Source of the DNA: Nemophila menziesii
Taxonomy: Eukaryota; Streptophyta; Magnoliopsida; Boraginales; Hydrophyllaceae
Direction of reading: 5' to 3'
NCBI GenBank assembly: GCA_029959085.1
Contig: JARWIR010000031.1
Location: forward strand, 8,618,001-8,682,000
Length of the DNA: 64,000 bases
Shown: positions 10,905 through 23,340 of the stretch, one piece after another
Position numbering within the stretch: the first letter of the stretch is position 1
Layout: every line of letters starts with the position of its first letter
Notes under the pieces: generated by a model
What the model was told of the DNA's origin: nothing
The model's input: only the letters and a program-made list of their open reading frames with translations
Database searches by the model: none
Program-made: the position numbers and the translations under genes

Positions 10905-11090
10905 TGTGTTGTAACAACACATAAATCTGATTATTGAAATTTGAAAATAAATAAATTCAAAAAAATATAAAAAATCATAGACGTAATTATTAATTTGTCT
11001 CGTAAAAAAATTAAAATTTTTAATTTTTACAATTTTTTTAATTAGTTATTAATTTTTAAAAAAAAATCATGACGCGCGTGTGAAGAAATT
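10905..11090. repeat. Second copy of the fold-back right arm
   Basis: GTGTGTTGTAACAACACATA at 10905 through AAAAAATCATGACGCGCGTG at about 11078 repeats the layout of 10410-10605 (..GAACACATAA.. to ..CAACAGACACGCGCGTG). So the right arm of the fold-back element is present twice, with the SINE between the copies. Confidence 0.6.
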
Positions 11091-11315
11091 AGTTGGTGTT
11101 GATTGGTGGTGACGAAACTAGTCGTTGTTGGTTAAAGGCGAAGGTTTTGGTCGACGGAGAATAATGGTGGTAGGTGGGGGTGGTGGGTTGGGGAGGGGGT
11201 AGTTGTGGAGGTGGTGGGAATGGTGGTAGGGGTTAGGTGGTTGTGATGGGGTGGTGGTCGGAGTGGAGGTGGTGGTCGATGGAGAATTTATGAGGTGGTG
11301 GTGGTCGGCTTTTAT
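11091..11315 (+). repeat. G-rich GGTGGT island with G-quadruplex potential
   Basis: Strand-asymmetric G-rich stretch in otherwise AT-rich DNA. At 11176-11199 the runs are G5-TGGT-G3-TT-G4-A-G5, a canonical quadruplex pattern. A homologous island is at 19471-19620; both are followed by the same Mutator-like end, so they are interior parts of one element family. Confidence 0.8.
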
Positions 11316-11379
11316 AATAAAACGAAAAAAAATATATATATAATGAATATTATATAATAAAAATAAAAAATTAAAATTA

Positions 11380-11462
11380 CATTAAGGGTAATAGTGGAAA
11401 GCAAATATGACAATCATTTTTTCAGAATAAAATTTGAGGATTCGTAATTAATTGGTTATTAT
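11380..11462 (+). mobile_element. Right terminal sequence of a Mutator-like element (remnant)
   Basis: TTAAGGGTAATAGTGGAAAG to CGTAATTAATTGGTTATTAT matches the right terminal repeat of the intact element at 60302-60446 (AAGGGCAATAATGGAAGG .. GTAATTAATTGGGAATTATC). Backbone epsilon sequence starts directly after. The corresponding left end was not found, so the element is broken or nested. Confidence 0.65.
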
Positions 11463-12410
11463 CCTATTTTTTTATTTCAAAGAAAAAAATTAGCTTATGT
11501 AATTATTATCATATAATTATTATTTTTGTATCAAAGCAACTATAATTTATTAAAAGATATAATTGTATATTAAGAAAAGGTAACAACATCAATATTTTAA
11601 TATTTAAAGAATAATCAATAAATTTATGTTCAATTTTTTCTGTATTTTTTGTGATAAAATAAATTTATTTAATCGTCATGTTTCTTTTACTTAAAAGACA
11701 AACATGATCGTATGTAAACCATAATTTACCAATACACATTAAGTACAATAATTATTTTTCACGAATACAAGAAAACATAACTGAATCTTATCCCAATCCA
11801 TACACGCTATACATAGTATTATAAATTTTGGTTATCCTTGCGTGTTGGATATCCTATTTTCACATAGTACACATAGGTTTGATGCCCGTCAATGAAGCAA
11901 AACTTATTTTAAAGGCTTATATATGGGATCTTGGTTTGTTTCCATGTTAATATAACATTATTTTTCCTTTTCCATGACCCATAAAAGGAGAACCTTGAAT
12001 CTTGAACCACACACAATGAAATTTGAATTAATTTTTGATTAAAATGTGTGCAAGCTAAACACAATAAATTTTATATAAGCATAAAAAGTATGTACAAGAA
12101 ATTAAAAATCATGAACCACAAACTTAAATATATTTTGGTATATGTTAATATAATAAAAAATAATGTTTACCGTAACCTTAACCTTACATTTAAACCTTAA
12201 CCTTGACCTTACATTTAAACCTTAACCTAAACAATACGCTTAAACTTATCACTAGTTCGTACACTTTACCTTAAATTTTGAACTTTAAACTTGAAACCTA
12301 ACTTTCATCATAACTTTAAACTTAACCTCAATTTAAACATTTATCCTAACCCTAACCTTATCCTTACACTTATGGTTTAAACCCCAATTCTAATCTAAAC
12401 CAGATGAAAA
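11463..12410. repeat. Backbone repeat, epsilon module (5' truncated)
   Basis: Begins at the TTTTTTTATTTCAAA point of epsilon, directly after the Mutator-like end. Contains the tRNA-like A/B pair at 11838-11886 and a diverged hexamer tract at about 12170-12375 (AACCTTAACCTTACATTTAA). No gene. Confidence 0.7.
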
Positions 12411-12790
12411 TTGATTGTCTTGATATTTGATCATCTGTGACAAATATTAGTACATAAAAAAGACGGGTTTGATCGCTTTAGAGCCCTTAATTCTCTCAAC
12501 ATAAAAGATGGCTCAGATTTATCCCTTTATATTGCTTCAAAAAACATATAATTAATTTTATGGGACCTTATACTATTTACTTATATGTTATATTTATATT
12601 TAATATATTTGAAAATCTCATAAAAATTGTATTTTTATAGTTATAATCCCATAAAATAAATGTATTAATGTGGTTTATCTAATTATACTTATCTACTTAC
12701 ATAACAAGTGTTGATCAAAGCTCGTGAATCTATAGTATTAAGCATGTTTAATAGTATTAAGCATGTTTTTATTAAATAGATCTGATCATC
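12411..12790. repeat. Backbone repeat, 3' part of iota module
   Basis: Contains GGGTTTGATCGCTTTAGAGC, CTCAACATAAAAGATGGCTC and AACATATAATTAATTTTATG, the marker end of iota also seen near 26640, 32820, 44050 and 63310. Joins one epsilon copy to another, indicating a rearranged or shortened unit. Confidence 0.65.
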
Positions 12791-13539
12791 TACATAAAAG
12801 ATGATCAACATCGTCTACACTCCTTGAATTCACTCAATGGAATTTTTTTTCTATTTTGCACATATTTTTTCTTTCAAACAAAAAAAAAAAATACATCTAT
12901 AATTATTAATATATAATTATTATTTTTACGTCGAAACAATTACAATTTATTGGAAAATATAATTGAATATTAAATAATTTTTTAATACATTTACATTCAA
13001 TTTTTTATGTATATGTTTATTATGGTTGTGATTTTTTAAATTATTTAGCTTTTACCACTATATATGTATATGATAAAATATACTTTTTTAAACGTTAGGT
13101 CTCCTTTACATAAAAGAGGAACATGTTTGTGAAACTTAATTTACTAAGTCTCAATAATGGAAATAATTTTTTTTTACTAAGAAAAGAAATCTTAATTGTC
13201 TCTTATCCCACTCCATTAGACATTTGTTGGATATCTGAAATTTACCAAGGATACTTATGTTTAATATTTGTCAATGGGAAAAAAATCTTATTTTAAAGGC
13301 TCACATAGGAAATCTTGGTTTGTTTAATACAACACACGTTTTCTTTTTCATAACCCATAAAAAGTGAACAACTGTCTTAAACCACGAACAATAAAATTTA
13401 AATAAAAAAAAATCATGAAAGTTAAATACAAAAAATATTTCTTAAGCATTAACCAAATGTGTACAAGAAATTAAAAATCATGAACCATAATATTAAAAAT
13501 ATTGGGATATGTGTTAATATAATAAAAAATCACGTTTAC
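12791..13539. repeat. Backbone repeat, epsilon module
   Basis: Second epsilon copy in this unit, from the CTACATAAAAGATGATCAAC edge, with TAATTATTAATATATAATTA and ATTGGAAAATATAATTGAAT. The tRNA-like box region is degraded here (TTAGACATTTGTTGGATATC). Runs into the hexamer array. Confidence 0.65.
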
Positions 13540-14675
13540 CGGAAATTAATCCATAAGTTTAACCGTACACTTTAAATTAATACTAAATCGTATACTTTAC
13601 CTTAAATCTTGAAATTTAAACTTGAAAGTTGAAACATAACTTTCATCATAATCTTAAACCTAAACTTAATTTTAACCTTTACCCTAACACTATTTAAACC
13701 TCAATTCTAATCTTAACCAGATGAAAAAATATTGTGTTGACATATGATCTTAAACCTTAAATCTTATCACCTTAACATTAACCCTAACCCTAACCCTATC
13801 CTTTAAGTTTTAAATCTTTACTTTAACCTTAATAAAATGAAGACTCATCCCTATCCCTATCCTTAGCCTTAGCCTTATCCTTAGTCTTTACCTTAGCCTT
13901 ATCCTTATCTCTAGACTTAGCCCTAACCTTTTCCTTTTCCTTAAACTTAATCTTAACGTTAACCTTACCCTTATCCTTAATGTTAAATGAAACTTAACCT
14001 AAACAATAAAATTTAACTTATAATTAAGTTTAATCTTAACCATAACCTTAACCTTAACCTTAACCCTTTACTCCTTAACCTTAACCTGAAACTCAAAAGG
14101 TTAACTATTAACCTTAACCATATTCTCAATCTTATTCTTAACATTAACCTAACATTAACCTTTACTTTAGGCTTAACCATAACCTTAAACTTAAAACTAA
14201 ACTTTGACTTAGCCATGACCTTAATAATAACTTTAATCTTAATCTTAACCTTAATCTCAACCTTAACCTTAATCTTGACCCTAATATTTACCTTAACCTA
14301 AATCTTATCCTTATTATCAACCTAAAACTTAATCTTAACCTTAAAGTTAACCCTAACCTCAAATCTTATACCTTAAACCGTAAAACTTAGAAGTAAACCT
14401 TAACTATAACATAGTGTTTTGCTTTCACTATGACCTTAACCTTAACTTTAACCATATTCCTTAAAACATAAGTATTATACCTTAACACTTAAACCATAAA
14501 CTTAACCTTAACGTTAATCTTAAATCTTAACCTTAAAATTAACCTTCACCTTCATCTTAACTATTTTAACCTTAACCATGAACCTTGAACCTTGAACCTT
14601 AAACCTAAACGTTAAACCATATACCTTAATCCTTAAAATCAACATTAACATTAACCATTACCTTAACCTTTAATG
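13540..14675 (+). repeat. CCTTAA hexamer array (diverged)
   Basis: About 1.1 kb of degenerate CCTTAA/AACCTT repeats with frequent CTTAAACC and CCTTAGCC variants. It is telomere-like in appearance but differs from the usual plant TTTAGGG repeat. Translated frames give low-complexity K/V/L/R peptides and are not genes. Ends at the eta module. Confidence 0.9.
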
Positions 14676-16240
14676 CAATCCACGACAACGATGCTAAAAA
14701 ACTTGGTATCCCCCTAGTGTGCATAAAATTTTATGGATCATTCCAAGTAGTAAAGTAAATATTTTATCATCTCCATAGGCATTGTAAAACTTATAGTTTG
14801 TGTTTAATGACGTTGAATGAAATGTCATGTAACAAAATAATATATATTGGTTTTGGTTTCAATAATTAATAAGACTAAAAGAATAAGACAATGTTTACTA
14901 TTCACATTAGTCGGGAATAAGACTATGTTTACTATTCATATTAATCGGGAATCTAGATATCACCTAAGCCTCTACTTAATTCAAATGAGAGCGATGTTTA
15001 CTATTCACATTAATAGTGACTCAATAAGTCACCTAAACATCACATGTATATTCCTACATATTAATTAGGCACTAATGAATTTAACTCTTTTAACGGCTAT
15101 GTAAATTTCTATATTATTTTTATTCGATTAGAAATAAACACCTCTAATAGCTACTTCCACCTTTAAAATTCCCCTCCCAATTCATAAACTAGGGCTAATA
15201 AATTAAGTGGACTTTATAATGAAAAAAAAAATATACAAGATAATAAATTACGTATTAATAAATATCAATTAAGCAAAAACCTTAAATTCATACAAAAAGC
15301 CTCGATTCATAATTCTAGGGTTTGTAAGTAATCGTCCAAAACTAATGAAGAGAGTATCTCGTTAACAATACATAGTTAATCATAATACTAATTAAAGAAT
15401 AAAGTTTAATAAATAAAAAGTTAAAGTCTTACAATGATTTGATTATGATGAAGATGTTAATGACTTCTCCTTTCTTTTCATTTGACTTTATCTTCAATTG
15501 CGTTTTTATCATAACGAGTTCAAAAGCTAATTTATAGTGTAATTTTTTTTAGCTCTCTTTCTATGGTCAGTATGGTTTCAACCTAGTAAAAATCTTGACT
15601 AATGGTTTTTTTTACAAAAACTAGATGGCCTTAGTCATCTCATAGAAAACGTCCATAGATTCCTGGCTAACTTTGAATTGAATTATGTTTACGGGCCACG
15701 TAAACTAGATTTAAATGGTTATCTAATGGTATTCAACCGGTGTCTAACTCTTTCCCAATAGTTCTCATCAATACTTTAAAGTTGACATCAAATTCAGAAA
15801 ACATGTACTCAAAATTAATAGGGTAAGACTCCCATCCTATATTGGTTTGTCCAATATTATCATCTTAACCATTAATTATATTGATAAAACAAATATCATA
15901 GGTAAACTAGGTAGTTACTTAATTAGTTTTTAAATGACATAAATATAGGGTATGTCTCAGAGTACGATTGGTATTGGACAATCCAATATTGGATAGAATT
16001 ATTTCATAAATAAATATAGAGTCGTATAGTCTAATTTTTTAAAAACGTCGAAAAATGTAGAATTGTTTTTTGATAATATATGGTAATATAATGCAATTAA
16101 CTCAAAACTAATTTGGGGTTTAATTTTGTATTTGTATTTTATTGTTAGTAGGGAAATAGTTGGATAAACTAAAAATGTAGTGTTGGCCACAACTTTTACT
16201 ATATGAAATTTTGAAGAAGGTAACATTATGGCATTTTAGG
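14676..16240. repeat. Backbone repeat, eta module
   Basis: Begins CCACGACAACGATGC, TTGGTATCCCCCTAGTG, then TTCCAAGTAGTAAAGTAAAT, TTCATAAACTAGGGCTAATA and TGATTATGATGAAGATGTTA. Other copies start near 21961, 29521, 39362 and 46290. It contains short frames (for example around 15440-15800) that recur in each copy but are interrupted by different stops and indels, so I do not call a gene. Near 15835-16000 it has an inverted pair built on ATTGGACAATCCAATATTGG. Confidence 0.7.
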
Positions 16241-16830
16241 GAGCTGAACATAAAATAAAATAAAGTCGACAACATTATGATAATCATTTAAAATAAATTA
16301 ATTCTACGGAAAAGCCTGTAACTTTAATCATTGATTGTCTGTGTAGTGAGAACAAAACGAAAGGTGACAATTAAAAACACACCCTCTTTTTTATTGTTAC
16401 AAGATTGTGAAATTATTGTCGACAAGTTTTGTATCCAGGTTATAAAAATTTTGTCAATGATATTATGGTTATGTTTGATAAAATGGTTATTGTTGCGGAA
16501 ATAATGAATTGTAGGTGCTCCAAAAGCGGATTCTACAAAATCATGAAGGATGGGAGATCTTTGTATACCCGCTAAACAAATTAATTCTCTTGATTTTGTT
16601 TTGTAATATATTAATACCGTATGCAAATAGTTGTGATTGAAATGACTATCAAAAAAACCTACACCATACATGTGACATAACCATAATTATAATGAGCGAC
16701 TAAATCATTGAGATAGCACACGTATATCTAAGTCAAACCCACTCATATTTTAGTATTTAGATGTCGATTGAGTATTTGGTATATTGGGGTAGAGTCAATA
16801 AATGCAACTGGATCACACATAACATAGATT
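16241..16830. repeat. Backbone repeat, alpha module (type II)
   Basis: Starts with a stretch shared with 30820-30930 (GTAGTGAGAACAAAACGAAA) and continues with AGGTGCTCCAAAAGCGGATT and GTAGAGTCAATAAATGCAAC. Closest to 57790-58050. Frames here are short and not conserved. Confidence 0.65.
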
Positions 16831-17660
16831 TTGTGTTATTTTCATACACATTGTGTAATTAACCTCATTGTTAACTACATAATTTAATTGTCACAAATAA
16901 TAAAATAATAAGCTTTATTTATCTATGTTATAAGCTTGTAAGCAATCATAAATATGATATAAATATATCAAAAACTAATTAGTTGTGACATAACTAGTCT
17001 CTTAGCGTGTAATACAAGTTAGTATATTTTCAATAGAAGTACAAATGTGTATAATAATGTTTTTAATTTTTAGCCCATATTTTTATCCTTATAAGACATG
17101 AGTATTACTGATTCCTTTAAGTATTAATATAATTTGAAAAAGTTTATACACGATATTGTAAAATTAGTCAAATTTTGTACAAGATTAAAAACATAAAACA
17201 CACCAATGAGTCTACAAATCCTATAGAGTTTCTAAAATCCATAAGAATCTTATAGAGTTTCTAATGAATACACCATAATAGTCACTACAAATATGAAAGG
17301 CATATTTACATTGTTATTAACTTTTAATGAAACTTAATTCAAATGTAATACACATGTTGGTTTGAAATATGATAAAATTTGTGAAGTTACATGTACATTC
17401 CATAAAATTTAAATGTAAATATATACATGTTTGTGTTGATTGATTCATTAATTGTTTCTTACTTTCTATTTAGAAATTTTTTATTCACTACCATTTAATA
17501 AATTGTACCTACATACACATATTTTTAAGACAATAATATACCAACCAAAATAACAAAAATATTTCATACACAATTAAATTAAAAAAAATATAAATCTATT
17601 TATTATATATAGATATGTCTGATAAATATATTTATGTCTTTATATAATAAATTAATGAAA

Positions 17661-17664
<4 letters not shown>
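16831..17664. repeat. Backbone repeat, beta module
   Basis: Beta markers GTGTAATTAACCTCATTG, AAGCTTTATTTATCTATGTT and CTCTTAGCGTGTAATACAAG. Its 3' edge GATAAATATATTTATGTCTT is the uninterrupted version of the target site of the Mutator-like element at 58895-60446. Confidence 0.75.
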
Positions 17665-17701
<37 letters not shown>

Positions 17702-17703
17702 AT
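17665..17703. repeat. (TA)n(TG)n microsatellite
   Basis: Short compound tract at the beta/delta junction, equivalent to 3452-3516. Confidence 0.9.
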
Positions 17704-18430
17704 GTGAAAAGATACATATTTGTAAATTTTAAAAAAATACATAAATATATTTTCAAAAACAATTTACCTATATTTTCATATATAATAAAATAATAAATAT
17801 ATAATATAAAATTTTGCAAGATCAATAATATAAATAAATAGATCTATATAAATATTTTAAATACTTAAACATATACATAAATATGGTATAAAACTTTATT
17901 AAAAGAATGATGTTTTAAACAAAAAATTTATTATATTATTTTGGTGTAATAGTAGTGAATCGTAATTAGTTATTATAGTATATAAAAATATAATAAATTA
18001 ATATTGTTGGAGAGAAATATTAAATGAAACTGAGAGTTAAGTTTTAGATTGTACATATTTTTATAACTTATTAGGTCGGGTGACAGCGAGTTGAGGTGGG
18101 TTTAAGTAAAGCAAGGAGAACTTATAAATAGTTAGCTTAAAACCCGATCAATATTGGGCCTAAATAAAGAAAATCCTCCATTTTGGCCTTTGCTTGGATC
18201 AGTTTACTTTTGGTTCATACTCAATCATAACTACGACTACTACCACTACTAAATAAGAGTTTATATATGAAATATATAAGCACTAGATATTACCCGTTCT
18301 TGAAGACATTTCCAAACAATTAATTATACTTCTACAAATATTATAATAATAAAAAGGGAGGGTAATGTGATGTTAAACGAGAATATGAGAAATTAATGGG
18401 AATTATGAGAGGTTTGTGGGGATTTTGTAT
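17704..18430. repeat. Backbone repeat, delta module
   Basis: Delta markers GTTGGAGAGAAATATTAAAT, AGTTTATATATGAAATATAT, ATAAAAAGGGAGGGTAATGT. Also has GTCGGGTGACAGCGAGTTGA, shared with the copies at 24930 and 60945. No gene. Confidence 0.7.
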
Positions 18431-18880
18431 TTTAATAGGAAGAGTTAGGTGTATACTACTTTATTATATAAAAATAAACGAACTAAATGTTAAAAAAACT
18501 TATCACATACATATGTAGTGTGAAACCAATTAAAGATAACCCATCAATGAAATATTTTGTATAAATTATAAGAAAGACAGATAATCTCATATATATTAGG
18601 TGTAAAACGAAAAAAACTCATTACTTACAAATTTAATGTAGAGTTATAACAAGACATATTATTTGTCTAATTTCTTGTGTGAAATCAAATAAACACGGCT
18701 TACCGTGAGTTTAACATGGACATAAAATAATTTTGCTTGTTCTTTGATTAAAATTAATTTATCTACAAATGTGAAAAATATTTAATTTTGTTACATTTGT
18801 GGAATAATAGCACTAAATAATTAATTACATAATTAGTATACGAATTTTAGTTCAAGAAACATATATACTTTCAGTTACAC
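18431..18880. repeat. Backbone repeat, gamma-prime module
   Basis: Markers AGAGTTAGGTGTATACTACT, TATTATATAAAAATAAACGA, ATATGTAGTGTGAAACCAAT and CACGGCTTACCGTGAGTTTA. Diverged homologue of gamma (1701-2640), and part of it resembles two segments inside the Helitron at 32957-34882. Confidence 0.65.
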
Positions 18881-19464
18881 ATATGCAAAAAAATTCCCCT
18901 AAAATAAACAAACTCAAATTTTACAGTTCAAGTATTTCAAAATGACAATAAACAATTTACATAGATCTATCAAGGGTGACTGACAATGTGTGTTTTTGAG
19001 GAAATTTTAATCCCCAATAAAAAACATCTTGCTAGATTATTTTTCAATAATTTACTATAAGTGATAATAAGTACGGACCACTACTAAGTAACTGAGTATT
19101 ATCATTATTCATTTCCGACCACTACCCACCGACCGACATTGGCACAACTACCCGGGGACTACTTATTGATTCATTGACTACAAAGCCATTAAGTATTTAT
19201 AATATTTATCTTTAAACACCATCCACTGACTACCAACACAGCCACCCAGGCGTACTTAGTGATTCAATGAGTACGAAATCACTAAGTACGAAAATCGTAG
19301 ATTAGAGAAATTAGCAATTATGAAAAATTATTGAGTATATTAAGTTAATCTCTAACTATACTTAGACAATCAGCAAAACTACACTCCAAATCATTGAGTA
19401 TACTTCCTGATTCGAAATATTACCTATAAAATGGTACACATATATTTTTATACAAAAATTAATA
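18881..19464. repeat. Backbone repeat, theta module
   Basis: Recurs at 31720, 38270 and 61740. Relatively C-rich: CCGACCACTACCCACCGACC and ACACCATCCACTGACTACCA, plus a hairpin at 19251-19290. No reading frame is maintained between copies. Broken at its 3' side by the G-rich Mutator-like remnant. Confidence 0.7.
19251..19290. other. Perfect 14-bp hairpin in theta
   Basis: CGTACTTAGTGATT (19251-19264) and its exact reverse complement AATCACTAAGTACG (19277-19290) flank a 12-nt loop CAATGAGTACGA. Equivalents with one or two changes are at about 32090-32130, 38706-38750 and 62094-62134. Confidence 0.85.
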
Positions 19465-19775
19465 AAAAATTAGGGGTGGTGGGTTGGGGTGAGGGTGGTG
19501 GTGGTTGTGGGAATGGTGGAGTAGGGGTTGGGTGGTTGTGGTGGTGGGTGGTGGGTTGTTGTGGTAACGGTGGGGTGGTTGTTATGGTGGTCGATGGAGA
19601 ATGTATGAGGTGGTGGTTGTCACATTTTGTAATAAAACAAAAATAAAATAAATAAATAATATATTATGAATATTATATAATAAGAATAAAAAAGAAATAA
19701 TTATAATAACGTTAAGGGTAATAGTTAAACTAACATCTATAGTAAGAGGATTTATAATTAATTGGTAATTATCCA
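19465..19775 (+). mobile_element. Mutator-like element remnant: G-rich interior and right end
   Basis: 19471-19620 is a GGTGGT-rich island with runs G4-TGGT-G3-TT-G4-TGA-G3 at 19473-19495. It is followed by AT-rich DNA and the terminal phrase GTTAAGGGTAATAGTTAAAC .. ATAATTAATTGGTAATTATC at about 19712-19770, matching 11380-11462 and 60302-60446. The left part is deleted. An open frame through the island encodes only a G/W/V-rich low-complexity peptide. Confidence 0.65.
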
Positions 19776-20514
19776 ATTTTTTTATTTCAAAAAAAAATTA
19801 ACATCTATAATTATTCTCATATAATAATTATTTTTTCGTCAAAAAAATTATAATTAATTGGACGATATAATTATATTTAAAGAAGATAACAACTTCATTA
19901 TTTTAATGTTGAAAGATTTTTGATACATTTATGTTCAATTTTTTATGTATTTTTTTATTGTGTTTGTGACTTTTAAAATTATTTATCTTTTACAACTATA
20001 TATATATATATATATATATTATTAAATAAACTTATTTAATCGACATGTTTCCTCTACTTAAAAGACAATCATGATCAAATTTGAACCCTTGATTTACTAA
20101 TTTACATTAATTACAATAATTATAATAATTACTTTGTACTAATACAATAAAACTTAATTGACTCTAATCCCACTCCATACACACCATACACAATATTCTA
20201 AAACATTCACCTAGGAGACTTAGGTTCGATGCCCGACACTAGAGGAAAACTTATTTTAAAGGCTTACATAGGGGATCTGGGTTTGATACCCTATTTATAA
20301 AAAAAAGTTTTCCTTTTCCATGACTCATAAAAGGAAAACCTTGAATCTTGAACCACACATAATAAAATTTGAATTAATTTTCAAAAAAAATATATGCAAG
20401 CTAAATACAAGAAATGTTATATAAGCATAAAATAATATGTACAATAATTAAAAATCATGAACCACATACCTAAAAATATTTGGATATATATTAATATAAT
20501 AAAAAATAACATTT
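19776..20514. repeat. Backbone repeat, epsilon module (5' truncated)
   Basis: Same entry point into epsilon as at 11463 (TTTTTTTATTTCAAA), meaning both copies carry the Mutator-like end at the same site. Has GACTTAGGTTCGATGCCCGA (B-box-like) at about 20217-20236 and AAAAGGAAAACCTTGAATCT. Confidence 0.7.
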
Positions 20515-21960
20515 ACTTTAACCTTAACCTTAACCATATATTTTTTCTTAAATCTTGAACTTTAAAATTGAAACCTAATTTTCATCATAACCTTAAACTT
20601 AACCTCAATTTAAACCTCAACCCTAACCCTAACCTTATCCTTACCCTTTAGGTTGAAACCTCAATTCTAACTGACCCAGATGAAAATTGATTATGCTGAT
20701 ATTTGACCTCAAACCTTAAATCTTATAAATTTATCCATAAACCATTTCTCCTGAACCCTAACAATAACCTTATCCTTTAAGGTTTAAACCGTAATTTATA
20801 CCTTAACCAAATAAAGATTCATCGCACTTATATTTGACCTAAGAACTTAAATATGTATAACCTGAAACATAAATGCCAAATCATAAACCTCAAACTTAAG
20901 CTTAGACTTAACCGTTACGTTAAAATTAACCCTTAGACTTGACCGTTACCTTAACCTTAACCTTAACCTCAATCTCAACCTTAACATTAACCTTAGCCTT
21001 ACCCTTATCCTTAGTATTAACCCTATCCATAACTCTAGCCTCAATCTTATCCTTTGCCTTTGTCTTATAAATAACATTAGTCTTAACCTTAGCCTTATCC
21101 TTATTTCAAGAACTAGCCTTAAACTTATCCCTAGCCTTAACATTAACCATAATTTTATCCTTAACGTCAAACTTAACTTAACCTAAACATATTAAAATGA
21201 ACCTTATGTTTAACCTTAACCTTAACCTTGTCCTCAACCCTTTACTCCTTAATCATAACATTAATCTCAACCCCTAAACTATTAGCCTTAACCATATCCT
21301 TAACCTTAACATTATTTTTTACATTGACCTAACATTAACCTTAACCTTAGCCTTAATCTAAACCTTAAAATTAAACTTAAATTTTAACTTAGCCATGACT
21401 TTAATATTAATCTTAATCTTAACCTTTCCCATAACATTTACCTTACCCTCATCTTATCCTTAACCCTAACCTAACCCTTGATCTTAATGTTAAACTTAGC
21501 CTTAACCTGAAATCTTATACCTTAAACCGTAAACCTTAAACAATACAACTTAGTGTTTTCTTTCTCTTTACCTTAAAATTTACCTAAACCTTAAACTTAA
21601 CCTTAAACATAACCTCAACCTTAAATCTTATATCTTAAATTGTAAACCTTAAACAAAAAACTTAAGGTATACAACTTAATGTTTACTTTCGCTTTAACCT
21701 TAACCATAACTTTAACCATAACCTTAAAACTTTAAGTCTTATGCCTTAAACCTCACACCTTAAACTTAAACTTAAGCTGAACATTAAAGATTCACCTTAA
21801 CATTAACCTTAACCTTCAACTTCACATTCATCTTAACTTTTTTAAACTTAACCTTGATCCTTGAACCTTGAACCTTAAACCTTAAACCTTAAATCTTAAA
21901 CCTTAAACCATAAACCTTAAACCATTAACCTTAACCTTAACATTAACCATTAATTTAAGT
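20515..21960 (+). repeat. CCTTAA hexamer array (diverged)
   Basis: About 1.45 kb of degenerate AACCTT repeats with CCTTAGCC and CTTAAACC variants, same polarity as the other backbone arrays. Ends ACCATTAATTTAAGTTTTAA just before eta. No gene. Confidence 0.9.
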
Positions 21961-23340
21961 TTTAATGTAATCCACGACAAAGATGCCAAAAAATTTGGTA
22001 TCCCCCTCGGTGTGAGGTAATTTACGCACCCAAGAGAGTAACTCCCCACAAAATTTTATGGATCATTCCAAGTAGTAAAGTAAATTTTTTATCATCTTTA
22101 CAGGGATTGTAAAACTTATAGTGTGCATTTAATGACGTTGAATAGAATATTGGGTAATAATATAATATATATTTGTTTCTGTTTCAATAATTAATAATTT
22201 AAAAGATATGAATACAAATATAAGGACTATCATAGGGAGGAAACTAGCTCGGGATTATCCAAGTCACCAAAGAACTAAAAGTTAGGCTTAATATAATAAA
22301 ATGATGATTACACTTCACACTAACTATGAATCTAGATTCCACCTAAGCATTTACTTAATTCAAATAAGTGTGATATTTACTATTCACATTAACTATGACT
22401 CTGGAAGACACATAACCTCTCCCATATATTACTACATATTTATTAGACACCGGTGAATTAAACCCTTTAAATGGCAATGTATATTAATTTTATTATATTA
22501 TAAATAAACACCTCTAATATATAGTTCCACCTTTTAATCCCCTTCTGGGGTGTAATTCATAAACTAGTGCTAATAAATTACATGGACTTTATAATAAAAA
22601 AACTTTATACAAGATAATATGACATACGTATAAAAAATATAAATTAGGCAAAAACCCTAAATTCATACAAAAAGCCGCAATTCATAATTATAGAGTTAAT
22701 AAGAAATCGTCATAAGCTAATAAAGAGAGTATTTCATAAATAATATAAAGTTAAGCATAATCATAACTCTGAATAAAATTTTATAAATAAAAAGTTAAAG
22801 TGTCACAATAATTTGATTATGATGAAGATGATAATTACTTGTCATTGCTTCACGCATGACTTTATCTTCAATTGGATTTTGATAATAGGGAGTGAAAAAG
22901 TAGTATTATAGTGTAAATTTTATAGCTCTCTATCTATGGTTAACATGTGTTTCAAGCTAGTAAAAAACTTAATCTATGGTTTTTTTATAAAACTAGATAG
23001 CTTGCGTCATCTCACAAAAACGCTATGTTTACGGTACACACACTAGACTTAATTGACTATCCAATGGTGTATGAAATGGCATCTAACTCCTTCCCAATAG
23101 TTCTCATCATCACTTTAAAGTTTGTAGCATATTCTGCAAAAAATATACTCAAAATTAATAGGGTAAGCTTTCATCCTATATTGTATGGTCCAAAATTAAC
23201 ATCATAACCATTAATTATATTAATAAAACACATGTCATATATAAACTAGGTAGTTACTATAATTAGTTTTTTCTTTTCATAAAAATGGGGTATGTCTCAT
23301 AATACGGTTGGCATTGGACGATCTAATATTAGATATAATT
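21961..23340. repeat. Backbone repeat, eta module
   Basis: Starts TCCACGACAAAGATGCC and TTTGGTATCCCCCTCGGTGT, with CACCCAAGAGAGTAACTCCC, CATAGGGAGGAAACTAGCTC and GGGGTGTAATTCATAAACTA. Most similar in extent to the copy at 39362-40670. No conserved frame. Confidence 0.75.

Noticed and set aside
14013..14216. Minus-strand frame with K/V/R/L-rich peptide
   Set aside because: It is the diverged hexamer array read in one frame; the same holds for frames at 20946, 28733, 33039, 33100, 45293 and 45538. No start context or domain.
13540..14675. Hexamer arrays as a true or interstitial telomere
   Set aside because: The core is CCTTAA/TTAAGG, not the usual plant TTTAGGG, and the arrays are internal, diverged and tied to a repeated unit. 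An unusual telomere motif cannot be excluded without chromosome-end data.
16324..16671. 115-codon minus-strand frame in alpha
   Set aside because: Not maintained in the alpha copies at 80, 48010 or 57800; AT-rich sequence of this length can be open by chance.
19431..19646. Glycine/tryptophan-rich 71-codon frame
   Set aside because: Product of the GGTGGT island; low complexity and not conserved at the homologous island at 11091.
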